Assembly (NCBI GenBank): GCA_026671195.1
Contig: JAPOHD010000008.1
Coordinates: 43,480 to 107,479, forward strand
Source: Draconibacterium aestuarii
GTDB taxonomy: Bacteria > Bacteroidota > Bacteroidia > Bacteroidales > Prolixibacteraceae
Length of the DNA: 64,000 bases
Direction of reading: 5' to 3'
Notes under the pieces: model-generated
Seen by the model: only the letters and a program-made list of their open reading frames with translations
Databases searched by the model: none
Told to the model about the DNA's origin: nothing
Translations under genes and position numbers: made by a program
Part shown: positions 26,938 through 33,920 of the stretch, in pieces
Layout of the letters: every line of letters starts with the position of its first letter
Position numbering within the stretch: position 1 is the stretch's first letter

Positions 26938-28215
26938 CTAATTCCGGCAAATATATTTCCATAATCTTTCAAGCATCGACTCACTATTATTCTTGATTCT
27001 TAAGTTGTTTCTAATTTTCCTTTTGTACGTATTAAAAATTTCTTGGAGTTCTATTCTATCAACCTCAACTTTTATCATTTCATCAGTAACATAAGCAAAT
27101 TTAATCGGTTTGGGAAACTTAAAGTTTTCTATTTTCAGCCAATCATCAAGGAAGTTCTTTACAAACGTTTCTTCTGTTAATTTAGGAGAGTAACCGAAAT
27201 TCGACAAATTTGAATAATACAAAACAACGGTTTTGTTCGACTCTCCGCCTTCAATGCTAACGTTAGTGTTTTCATCAAATCCAACTAAGGTTAATTCTAT
27301 TCTAAACAAAGCGTCTTTGGGATATTTTTTTGAGCCCCAAATTAAAGGGATATAGATATCTCTTAAATAGAGAAGCTTTGCTATTGCTCGGGTAGAACTT
27401 ATTACAATACTGGCGCACTCCTTCAAATGCTGCAATGAAGTTTGATTCACCATGTCTGTATAAATTAAGCAAGATGCTGAATCTTTGTCATAATTTACTC
27501 CGAGCCTGTAATTCTTAAATTTTGACATCTTCCCATCTGTAACAAATCTACTTAACGGCTTTACAATTAAATCGACATTGCTTATATCCGTTGAGGCAGG
27601 GATTGGAATCACTTGGGTTGAATACATCACAACTCTATTTAAAACATTAATAACAAACGGAAATATATCTGAGGAAAAAACATGAAATTTTTGTTCATAG
27701 TAATTAAACCTCCTACCATATTGCTGCAGTGTATTTTTAAGAAAATACATTAGTGTCGCTACCTCGGAACTACTATCCTGAGTAATCAAATATCCTTTTT
27801 CGATATCTCGTATTATTTTTTTTAAATCCTCATCTCCGAATTTATCATGCTTGTATATCGAAGGCGTATAATTACTAATCAACTGTTGGCAATATAGCCT
27901 AACCTCAGAGTTGGAATTGTGAATCTGATCAATTCTTTGGGTTACATGATTTTCAATTAGTTTATTCCTTAACAACGGCCTTGCTATTAACACCGCATAA
28001 AAAGCAACTCCCGGCCCCAACAAACTCACTATGTAACCCCAAATCTTATCGAATGAGAAATTTGATGTACTTATATTAGCTTCAGCAGTACTTCCGAAGT
28101 CGACTTGTAAAGAATGACCAGCAAAGGAATTATAAGAGAAGATAAATGTAAAGCCAAAAAGAAGTAGTGTCAGTTTTAAATAAAATGATTTTGTAGTGTT
28201 CATCCAGATTAGCAA
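26938..28215 (-). CDS. Membrane-anchored protein of unknown function
   Basis: 425 residues (alternative ATG at 28203). An N-terminal hydrophobic segment like a signal (LKLTLLLFGFTFIFSYNSFAG) precedes a second TM helix near 58-80 (YIVSLLGPGVAFYAVLIARP). A long soluble region of about 340 residues ends in basic helices (TYKRKIRNNLRIKNNSESML). The topology places the soluble part in the cytoplasm if the first segment is cleaved or inserted as a hairpin. No domain recognised. It is probably the first gene of a two-gene unit with 25952-26830. The upstream 800 bp is unusually rich in hairpins. Confidence 0.7.
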   Translation of the reverse strand: MLIWMNTTKSFYLKLTLLLFGFTFIFSYNSFAGHSLQVDFGSTAEANISTSNFSFDKIWGYIVSLLGPGVAFYAVLIARPLLRNKLIENHVTQRIDQIHNSNSEVRLYCQQLISNYTPSIYKHDKFGDEDLKKIIRDIEKGYLITQDSSSEVATLMYFLKNTLQQYGRRFNYYEQKFHVFSSDIFPFVINVLNRVVMYSTQVIPIPASTDISNVDLIVKPLSRFVTDGKMSKFKNYRLGVNYDKDSASCLIYTDMVNQTSLQHLKECASIVISSTRAIAKLLYLRDIYIPLIWGSKKYPKDALFRIELTLVGFDENTNVSIEGGESNKTVVLYYSNLSNFGYSPKLTEETFVKNFLDDWLKIENFKFPKPIKFAYVTDEMIKVEVDRIELQEIFNTYKRKIRNNLRIKNNSESMLERLWKYICRN

Positions 28216-28321
28216 AGTATGGTTTAATATTATTCTAAAGATAGTTAGTTTTTTAAAGTTATCATAACTGGCGAGTTATTGCAGATGAAATTCAACTCAA
28301 TAGGATCAAATTCGTATAATC

Positions 28322-28359
28322 AACTGCTACAGGTACAAAGGGCTTGTAAGCAGTTTTTT
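28322..28359 (+). terminator. Plus-strand intrinsic terminator with no upstream plus-strand gene
   Basis: AACTGCTACAGG pairs with CTTGTAAGCAGTT (one bulge, one G-T pair) and is followed by six T. The nearest plus-strand gene ends 2.4 kb upstream and the intervening genes are on the minus strand. It may therefore end a short RNA or an antisense transcript. Confidence 0.65.
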
Positions 28360-28728
28360 CATAGAGATCCTAATTTAGTTAGGTAAGAAAGCATCCCTGC
28401 TGAACCAGGGGTGCTTCTTATTAATCAGCATCTTCAGAGATATAACAAAGCCCGGTATTAATTACCAAGCTTTGCTATTGCGTGTCTCGCCTATCTGTTC
28501 TACAGGTTTTAGCGACATCTTTTATACGAGATAATGGAATATTGGTTTTGTAGTTTAGTTAATTAAGGCCAAAAGACCAGCTCAACAGCTGGTCTTTACT
28601 AATGTTAACCCCCAAACACACATTGGCCGAACGGCCAATAGAACAAAGTAAGCAATTTCAGCATTTAGAATGAATTGAAATTGCCGACGAGGAATTTTCC
28701 CTGCACAAATCAAAGTCATCAATAAAAA

Positions 28729-28750
28729 AGGTCAGCCAATAGGCCGACCT
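28729..28750 (-). terminator. Minus-strand terminator
   Basis: AGGTCGGCC on the minus strand pairs with GGCTGACCT across a 4-nt loop (one mismatch), followed by six T. It would end the transcript of the 29758-29023 gene pair and of the remnant at 28801-28937. Confidence 0.7.
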
Positions 28751-28800
28751 CCCATGTTTTATCTCCTTACATGGCCTCATAAGACGGTATATTCCGAATT

Positions 28801-28937
28801 AATATGCTATTGTTTCAAACACAAATCATCACTTTACATGCCAGAACTTGTTATTTTATGAATTATAACAACAATAACCTACTTTACTGATATTATCTCG
28901 AATTGCTTTAATTCTTACCTAAAATTGATTTATTCAT
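28801..28937 (-). pseudogene. Decayed copy of the 30126-30302 small membrane gene
   Basis: The ATG at 28937 opens MNKSILGKN and then stops. The intact gene at 30302 opens MNKTVLDKNQ, so a CAA codon has become TAA. Sequence upstream of both starts is also similar for about 75 bp (shared TTTTCGAATAT and CGT.AAGA blocks). Downstream similarity fades quickly. A strong AGGAGG site lies just before this dead start. Confidence 0.5.
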
Positions 28938-29022
28938 CTCCTCCTTTTTTAGGTTTTCGAATATTCGTGAAGATAATCAGTAAATATCCATTTTCCCTTT
29001 CATTTGCCTACAAACTATAGGT

Positions 29023-29319
29023 TCAGCGCATTTTAAGAAATTTCATCACTCGCTTTATTTCAATAAATAAATACAAAATCAGGTAGAAATAAATACCTGC
29101 CACTACCTCTGCCGTTTTTTCATTGTTAATACTTTTTAGTAGTAATATAATTCCGGGAGCAACAAGCCCAATGAATGCAAATATTGTAACTATTAATCCT
29201 AAATCTCTGTGAGTCCGAAAGAGTGCATATTTCTGTCTGCCACTTCCCAAAAACACGACATAGGCAACTATCAATACACAGAATATACAAATGCCTAACA
29301 ATCCGTAAAGTATTCTCAT
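29023..29319 (-). CDS. Small three-TM membrane protein
   Basis: 98 residues with hydrophobic helices at about 3-27, 40-62 and 67-88, and a basic tail (IEIKRVMKFLKMR). No family recognised. It starts 4 bp after the stop of the lipoprotein gene 29324-29758, so they form an operon. The pair is placed like accessory cargo of the element. Confidence 0.65.
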   Translation of the reverse strand: MRILYGLLGICIFCVLIVAYVVFLGSGRQKYALFRTHRDLGLIVTIFAFIGLVAPGIILLLKSINNEKTAEVVAGIYFYLILYLFIEIKRVMKFLKMR

Positions 29320-29323
29320 CTGT

Positions 29324-29758
29324 TTACATTAATGAGTTCTTACCTCTGTTAATATACTGATTAAGAGACTCCTTTAATTCAGTAGCATTATAAACCACAT
29401 CTCCTTCAGGTTTCTCTATGTACATCTTTACAATTCCGTTTCCGGTTGTTCTGGTTACCGTACTAACATTATCATTGTATCCGGTTATTTCCTTGGCTGA
29501 ATCTATATTTTTGTTTAGGATAATAAAATAGCTATATCCCTTTTCATTAGTTAATTCCGCACAATGGTAAAGAAAGTATCTTTTTATCGTTTCACTACAT
29601 GTATAACCATTTCCCTTAAAGGTTACTTCGTAGGTATTTTCATCGATTCTTATTTCGGAATAACCGCCACGATACCCAACAGAATTATAATGCGTAGCAC
29701 ATGATGTGAATAATAGAATCATTAGAATACAAAGATGGATGTGAATCGATCTGTTCAT
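29324..29758 (-). CDS. Lipoprotein of the CC0125/CC1285 type
   Basis: 144 residues. The signal ends in lipobox LLFTSCATHY (Cys19). The mature N-terminus continues NSVGYRGGYSEIRIDENTYEVTFKGNGYT and then a helix with CAELTNEKGYSYFIIL, the pattern of the small lipoprotein family named after Caulobacter CC0125/CC1285. Function unknown; envelope location follows from the lipobox. It leads a two-gene operon with the 29023-29319 membrane protein. Confidence 0.75.
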   Translation of the reverse strand: MNRSIHIHLCILMILLFTSCATHYNSVGYRGGYSEIRIDENTYEVTFKGNGYTCSETIKRYFLYHCAELTNEKGYSYFIILNKNIDSAKEITGYNDNVSTVTRTTGNGIVKMYIEKPEGDVVYNATELKESLNQYINRGKNSLM

Positions 29759-30125
29759 AGTTTAAAAAGTTAAGGTTAAAAATTGGTCTATTTTTTTCGA
29801 GTCAGACTTGTAGTATTATAAATACAAGTATTGGTCTTTAAATCAAATTATTATAAATAGAAACATACAATTTCTGAGTACAATACAAGATTTTATGCTG
29901 ATTTTTGAACTATCAAAATAAAGTTAGGTTAAATTTGTTTTTTGCAAGGATGTGCAAGATTTCAACAAAAAGCGCAAAATTGTATTCCTTAAAAATTTGG
30001 CAGCTCATTTTTGAACAACAAAAAAAGCCTCCCAATAGAGAGGCTTAGAAATAACCTTTGATAGAATTTTGTAAACTTCCAATTTCTCTGAGTAATTGCC
30101 TGACTGTATTCGAGCTGGTTGAATG
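29759..30125. other. Gene-free stretch left of the 58-residue membrane protein gene
   Basis: About 370 bp that should contain the promoter of the lipoprotein operon. The only clear structure is the minus-strand terminator at 30021-30046. No coding sequence seen. Confidence 0.5.
30021..30046 (-). terminator. Terminator of the 58-residue membrane protein gene
   Basis: AAGCCTC pairs with GAGGCTT across 8 nt and is followed on the minus strand by a run of seven T. Confidence 0.75.
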
Positions 30126-30302
30126 CTAATCCCTCAATTCAATTTTTTGCATAGTACCGGTCCATTTATCAATTATGAGATAAGGATCAACTTCATATCG
30201 TTGAGAATATGCATAAATGAAACTGGCCATTATCAAACCAAGTGCAATAATTGTAGAAGATAGCAAATGGCCTTGATTCTTATCTAAAACCGTTTTATTC
30301 AT
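30126..30302 (-). CDS. 58-residue single-TM membrane protein
   Basis: The frame encodes 58 residues: a short polar N-terminus (MNKTVLDKNQGHL), one TM helix (STIIALGLIMASFIYAYS), then a compact tail containing DPYLIIDKWTGTMQKIEL. The tail pattern (IIDKWTG) is found in other small inner-membrane proteins of unknown role. Support comes from the TM, a terminator 80 bp downstream, and a decayed second copy with a matching leader at 28801-28937. Confidence 0.65.
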   Translation of the reverse strand: MNKTVLDKNQGHLLSSTIIALGLIMASFIYAYSQRYEVDPYLIIDKWTGTMQKIELRD

Positions 30303-30421
30303 TTCTTTCTTTTTTTAGTTTTCGAATATCCGTAAAGACAATGAGTGTATATCTATTTTTTCTTTCTATAGTATCCCTTATGATTTCAGTTTCTTTTGAA
30401 GGCCTATAAAGGCAAAACCTT

Positions 30422-30595
30422 TTATCCCACTTTGGCAACCTCTTTTGCCTTTCCCAATGCCTCCGGCTGCGGCAATTCCGGATTCTCCTTCATTATTTTG
30501 GCGAAGTTCTCCGCTACTTTCTTGCTCACTGTTACGTTGTAGTGCATCGGTTCCCCGTCCAGTTCGCTCTGTATTTTTAGTCTTACTAAATCCAT
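30422..30595 (-). CDS. 57-residue protein, short relative of the 30977-31363 gene
   Basis: 57 residues opening MDLVRLKIQSELDGEPMHYN. The segment LKIQSELDGEP plus VTVSKKVAENFAKI parallels LKIKPTIDGEP plus VTDEVASKYAEI at the start of the 128-residue protein two genes upstream. The two are therefore paralogous, this one being a truncated single-module form. It follows the 30606 gene by 10 bp and ends the three-gene run. Confidence 0.7.
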   Translation of the reverse strand: MDLVRLKIQSELDGEPMHYNVTVSKKVAENFAKIMKENPELPQPEALGKAKEVAKVG

Positions 30596-30605
30596 AATTA
30601 CATAG

Positions 30606-30986
30606 TTAATAATTCATTAATGATGATTGTCGTTGTTTTATCCTCTGCATCATCCGTTCGGTCTGTTGTGTTTCCTTCTCGCTCAACATTATTTCGCGTT
30701 GAGCTATCAGACTGGCTTCCCTCGGTGTTAGTATTTCCGGTAGATTCGCTTTCTGGTTGGCTTTGCTCTTGATCAGTGCTTCGTTCTCCAGTAACAGGGG
30801 TAAATAAATCGAGACTGCCCTGGCTACCTGATCGCTTCCGGTTTCTTTTTCCACCTGACTGCGAATTTCCATCTCCATTGCTTCCGCTTCTTCCTCCGTC
30901 GCCCTGAACATTCTCTCCGTCAGGTCGTACTTCAGTTTCGTTGTCTGAACTACTTGGTTCGCTATTTCCTGATCAATTATGTACAT
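30606..30986 (-). CDS. Hypothetical helical protein
   Basis: 126 residues, almost entirely alpha-helical and charged (TERMFRATEEEAEAMEMEIRSQVEKE; ETQQTERMMQRIKQRQ), no TM, no recognised family. It overlaps the upstream gene by 10 bp and precedes the 57-residue gene by 10 bp, so the three are one operon. Mobile-element backbone genes often look like this, but no role can be given. Confidence 0.6.
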   Translation of the reverse strand: MYIIDQEIANQVVQTTKLKYDLTERMFRATEEEAEAMEMEIRSQVEKETGSDQVARAVSIYLPLLLENEALIKSKANQKANLPEILTPREASLIAQREIMLSEKETQQTERMMQRIKQRQSSLMNY

Positions 30987-31363
30987 GATCCTTTTTTCAC
31001 GTTTGAATCTCCGTAAAATTGCTTATCAACCTTCTCTAATGCATGTAACATAGCCCTTCCTGAAGCTGTCAAACTTCTCTCATCTTTCTGGCTTAACCAA
31101 TATTCCATCTCCCGGAATATCTCCATTTGAGACTTACCGGTTTCTAATTCTTTATGTCTCAATAATTCATGAAGTTTTGCTCTACTCTCTTCTTTGGAAA
31201 GGATTGTTATTCCCTCAATTTGCTGTTTAGCCATTTTTAGCGCATCAAAATCGGAAAGACTTGAATCTTCTTTTTTTATTTCAGCATATTTACTGGCTAC
31301 CTCATCAGTTACATTAATTCTGGCAGGTTCACCGTCGATAGTGGGTTTAATTTTTAGCCACAT
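30977..31363 (-). CDS. Hypothetical protein with DGEP-type N-terminal module
   Basis: 128 residues. The N-terminal ~30 residues (MWLKIKPTIDGEPARINVT, then VASKYAEI) resemble the whole start of the 57-residue protein at 30422-30595. The remainder is helical and charged (SKEESRAKLHELLRHKELETGK). No family is recognised. It is the first gene of the three-gene minus-strand run, with about 190 bp upstream before the next small gene. Confidence 0.6.
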   Translation of the reverse strand: MWLKIKPTIDGEPARINVTDEVASKYAEIKKEDSSLSDFDALKMAKQQIEGITILSKEESRAKLHELLRHKELETGKSQMEIFREMEYWLSQKDERSLTASGRAMLHALEKVDKQFYGDSNVKKGSCT

Positions 31364-31554
31364 GATTGCAGGGATGAATTCAGACTAATTTACAAAATAG
31401 TATTTATAAAGCATAACCTAAACAAGTATATTCTACCAGATTAGTTAGATGATATCAAAAAAATGGGCTCCTAAATAGCGAAGCAATCATTAATCAGGCC
31501 ACCATAATAGTCTTATCATGGGCTAATTCTCAGAATATATTAATTCCTTAATAA

Positions 31555-31713
31555 TTACTGAATTGGACAAAATAGTATGCTCTGGTGTTTGACTTCAGAG
31601 TTAATTGGATAGTCCTTCATATCCTGAGAAAAAGCATCAAATCCACGCTCTTTAAATTGTGGATTCTTTACCGCCAAACCTTCGTATATCAAATTAATAT
31701 TAGACTTTCTCAT
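31555..31713 (-). CDS. 52-residue hypothetical protein
   Basis: The frame encodes 52 residues: MRKSNINLIYEGLAVKNPQF, then a helical and polar remainder ending ILFCPIQ. Protein-like composition is the main support. It lies in an otherwise empty 820-bp stretch of the element. Low to moderate confidence. Confidence 0.4.
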   Translation of the reverse strand: MRKSNINLIYEGLAVKNPQFKERGFDAFSQDMKDYPINSEVKHQSILFCPIQ

Positions 31714-32045
31714 TTTTATTAACATTTAATTACTACTCATATTCTTCAAATACACACATCCGAAATCATATTATCATTCTATCTATCAAAGACTTACACC
31801 CACAAGCGATACATTTCATTGTCAAATACGGAAAAGTGTCCCTTAACGTCTCAAAAAACACTTCATCAGTCCTATAATATTGAGAACTATCACTATCGAA
31901 TACCGATCATATTTAACTAATAATCTTTTACTTATAAGCCAATACCAACATCTGCGAACACATGGTCCATTTTGTTCAGTTTTTTCAGTTTGTGAAAAAC
32001 TGTAGTTCAATACTATATTTTGTCTCTATCTAATCACTTTGGGGT
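31714..32045. other. Gene-free AT-rich stretch of the element
   Basis: About 330 bp upstream of the 52-residue gene, leading into the REP pair. Only very short frames are present (one Cys-rich 17-codon frame). No strong hairpin seen. Confidence 0.4.
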
Positions 32046-32123
32046 TAGTTCCCCGCTGCTTGCAGCGAATTGAAAAACTAATTCCTCTGTGATACCCCGT
32101 CTGCTTGCAGCGGGGTAGTTCAT
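32046..32123. repeat. REP-type palindrome pair
   Basis: Two hairpins side by side. CGCTGC-TT-GCAGCG at 32054-32067 is one. The larger one at 32093-32117 has an ACCCCG...CGGGGT stem with an inner CTGC-TT-GCAG. The 34 bp at 32090-32123 recur exactly, in inverse orientation, at 63875-63908, next to the tail of a probable REP-associated transposase. Confidence 0.8.
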
Positions 32124-32187
32124 TTCTTTACTTATCATTTAAATATTCGTTTTGTGAATTGTTTCCTTCTTCCGTACCAGGCGTTCA

Positions 32188-33057
32188 TTATGCTGCGATT
32201 TGTTTATCGAGTTGGTATTCAATTTTTACTTTGCCGTATGACATAAACAGGGCATTTTTCCATACGGTCAGTACTTCTTTGTCGGCCTCAATGCTTTCAA
32301 TGTCTTTGTGTTTTCCGCGAATGGTAAGAATTCCGTTTTCGAGTTTAGCCGGACGTATCAACAGAAATTTGGTAAAATGTTCGGTGTTGTTGCGAAGTAT
32401 GCCGTACATTACCCGCCATTTAATCAGCAATGGAACCGGGCAGTTTATTCCTTCGGTGGTTTTATTGTCCCAATTTTCGGCCACTGATTCCACGTTTTCA
32501 ATATCCAGTCCGCGAGAGTTCTTCCAACCTACACCTTCGTAGTGGTTAAAAAAGGCATTTGTAACGGCAACAGGATTTTTATAATTCTTGAAATAGAAGA
32601 TTTCTAAAACAGAAAAAAATCTCTGTCTAAAGAGAGAGTTCTTTTCATTCTTTATATTCTTATCATTCTTGTTTGTGGTTAGTTGTTGGTTAGCTGTTGG
32701 TTGATTGTTGGTTAGTCGTTGGTTAGCTTGTTGGTTAACCTCATCTTTTGTCGCTTGATAACTTTCATATTTGCAGATCGTTATAATCGAAAATTTGTTG
32801 GTTGATTTGATGGTTATTTCATTGGTTGATTTTAACCGATTCAAACATGTGCGTATGGTTTGTAGTGAAATCCCTGTTTCCTGACTTAATACTTTCCTGC
32901 CAGTTAACAACTGACCACGTTCAATAAGAACACCTTGCCATCGCCTTGATTCATGATTTGCCTTTAAAATAAGGTGAATTAAAAGATGAACCATATTAGA
33001 ATCTCGGTACCATTCCCAGTTCAACAATATCCGATATAATTTTATCCACCCCTCCAT
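32188..33057 (-). CDS. Replication-initiation-like protein (DnaD/phage Rep type)
   Basis: 289 residues. An N-terminal winged-helix domain opens GWIKLYRILLNWEWYRDSNMVHL and continues RKVLSQETGISLQTIRTCLNRLK. This opening is common in phage and mobile-element replication proteins. The middle is a low-complexity Gln/Asn/Thr linker (repeats of LTNNQ type from a TTGGTTAG-rich DNA stretch). A C-terminal domain of about 160 residues follows. Role in element replication is inferred from the fold and position next to xis and int. It starts at the stop of the 33057-33461 gene (1-bp overlap). Confidence 0.65.
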   Translation of the reverse strand: MEGWIKLYRILLNWEWYRDSNMVHLLIHLILKANHESRRWQGVLIERGQLLTGRKVLSQETGISLQTIRTCLNRLKSTNEITIKSTNKFSIITICKYESYQATKDEVNQQANQRLTNNQPTANQQLTTNKNDKNIKNEKNSLFRQRFFSVLEIFYFKNYKNPVAVTNAFFNHYEGVGWKNSRGLDIENVESVAENWDNKTTEGINCPVPLLIKWRVMYGILRNNTEHFTKFLLIRPAKLENGILTIRGKHKDIESIEADKEVLTVWKNALFMSYGKVKIEYQLDKQIAA

Positions 33058-33461
33058 TAGAATAAATTTAGTTGTTTAAACCTCAATTTCTTCAAACTCT
33101 CAAACTCCTTTGGATTGGTCGAAAGTAAGTGGGCTGAATGTTTCGTAATTGGACATCTTACCTCATCAGTCGACTCAACAAGTAGTCCATTCTTTTGCAA
33201 CGAACGCTTGTAACGGCAAGCTGCCTCAATGGGTATGCCCATTGCCTCAGATATAGCCTTTTTGGTTGTGGAAACGTGTTGTAGCGCCACGAAGAACAGC
33301 TTATCCTCACTGAATTCAACCTTTAATTCCAGAAATGATTTTCCCGTTCCTTTTTCTACCTGTTCTCGTAGGTAGTTAATCAGATTATTTCTATCTTTGA
33401 ATTGAAAGTTAATGCCGTTACCTGAGGAGGGGGCGGTATTTTTTTTATCATTGCCTCCCAT
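33057..33461 (-). CDS. Hypothetical winged-helix-like protein
   Basis: 134 residues from the ATG at 33461 (MGGNDKKN), which follows the upstream stop at 33464. An in-frame start at 33509 would overlap the upstream gene by 46 bp. The middle part reads like a helix-turn-helix (VSTTKKAISEAMGIPIEAACRYKRSLQKNGLL), typical of replication or regulation modules. No family recognised. Tightly packed between the excisionase-like and replication-like genes. Confidence 0.65.
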   Translation of the reverse strand: MGGNDKKNTAPSSGNGINFQFKDRNNLINYLREQVEKGTGKSFLELKVEFSEDKLFFVALQHVSTTKKAISEAMGIPIEAACRYKRSLQKNGLLVESTDEVRCPITKHSAHLLSTNPKEFESLKKLRFKQLNLF

Positions 33462-33463
33462 AA

Positions 33464-33781
33464 TTATTCCTCCTTTAAATAGCTCATTTGCCGACCATTC
33501 TCTAACCATTCATCAATTGATGATTTTCTAAAAAACAATCGAGAACCATGCTTCTCAAATGGTATCATTCGATTATTCACCCAACCATAAATTGTCTGAC
33601 GTGCTGGACTCTCTGGTAAATAGTTTCTCAGTTGTTCCGGATTCATCAGTTTTTCATGATAAGAATCTCCCTCATGATTTTTTTGTTCAATTAACCTGGA
33701 TCGAAACGCCTTCTCCACAGCGGTCGTAATTAAGGCTTCAAAATCGGTAATTGGAATGGGAGATAATAATAAATCTTTCAT
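33464..33781 (-). CDS. Helix-turn-helix (excisionase-like) protein
   Basis: 105 residues from the ATG at 33781 (MKDLLLS); an in-frame start at 33808 lies inside the inverted repeat. The C-terminal part has an HTH_17/excisionase pattern (LPESPARQTIYGWVNNRMIPFEKHGSRLFFRKSSIDEWL), found beside tyrosine recombinases in Bacteroidota elements. It probably directs excision or controls the integrase. It lies 140 bp from the integrase gene on the same strand and leads the replication-like genes. Confidence 0.8.
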   Translation of the reverse strand: MKDLLLSPIPITDFEALITTAVEKAFRSRLIEQKNHEGDSYHEKLMNPEQLRNYLPESPARQTIYGWVNNRMIPFEKHGSRLFFRKSSIDEWLENGRQMSYLKEE

Positions 33782-33788
33782 GTCTAAA

Positions 33789-33811
33789 TATTTGAAATTA
33801 GACTTCAAATA
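33789..33811. promoter_or_regulatory. Inverted repeat upstream of the excisionase-like gene
   Basis: TATTTGAA (33789-33796), 7 bp, TTCAAATA (33804-33811): a perfect 8-bp inverted repeat ending 8 bp upstream of the ATG at 33781. It is placed as an operator or a recombination-directionality site. The half-site also occurs twice at 25111-25139. Confidence 0.45.
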
Positions 33812-33920
33812 AATAGCAATAACTAATGAAAAAAGGAAATTATCTGCACAAATCTGTGCACATTTTTGAATTATGAAATTAATTTACAATGAATTATTCC
33901 TGTATAGCTTTCAAATGCCA

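Larger units (their letters stand above)
28216..29022. other. Gene-free, hairpin-rich region between cargo and backbone
   Basis: No intact gene over about 800 bp, but six hairpins stand out. They are a plus-strand terminator (28322-28359), a 15-bp hairpin (28384-28420), a two-part hairpin (28446-28474), a perfect 11-bp stem with a CAAC loop (28572-28597), a perfect palindrome ATTGGCCG-AA-CGGCCAAT (28622-28639) and a minus-strand terminator (28729-28750). The right end holds a decayed copy of a small gene. Several hairpins have no T tract and so are not simple terminators. Confidence 0.7.

Noticed and set aside
28216..29022. Integron cassette array or attC sites suggested by the serial hairpins
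   Set aside because: No GTTRRRY/RYYYAAC core sites, no integron integrase and no cassette genes between the hairpins.
28216..29022. Retron or diversity-generating element
   Set aside because: No reverse transcriptase gene is encoded anywhere in the window.
31801..31860. 17-codon Cys-rich frame (minus strand, KCIACGCK)
   Set aside because: Too short, no start-site signal and no conserved context; noted only because it resembles half of a zinc ribbon.
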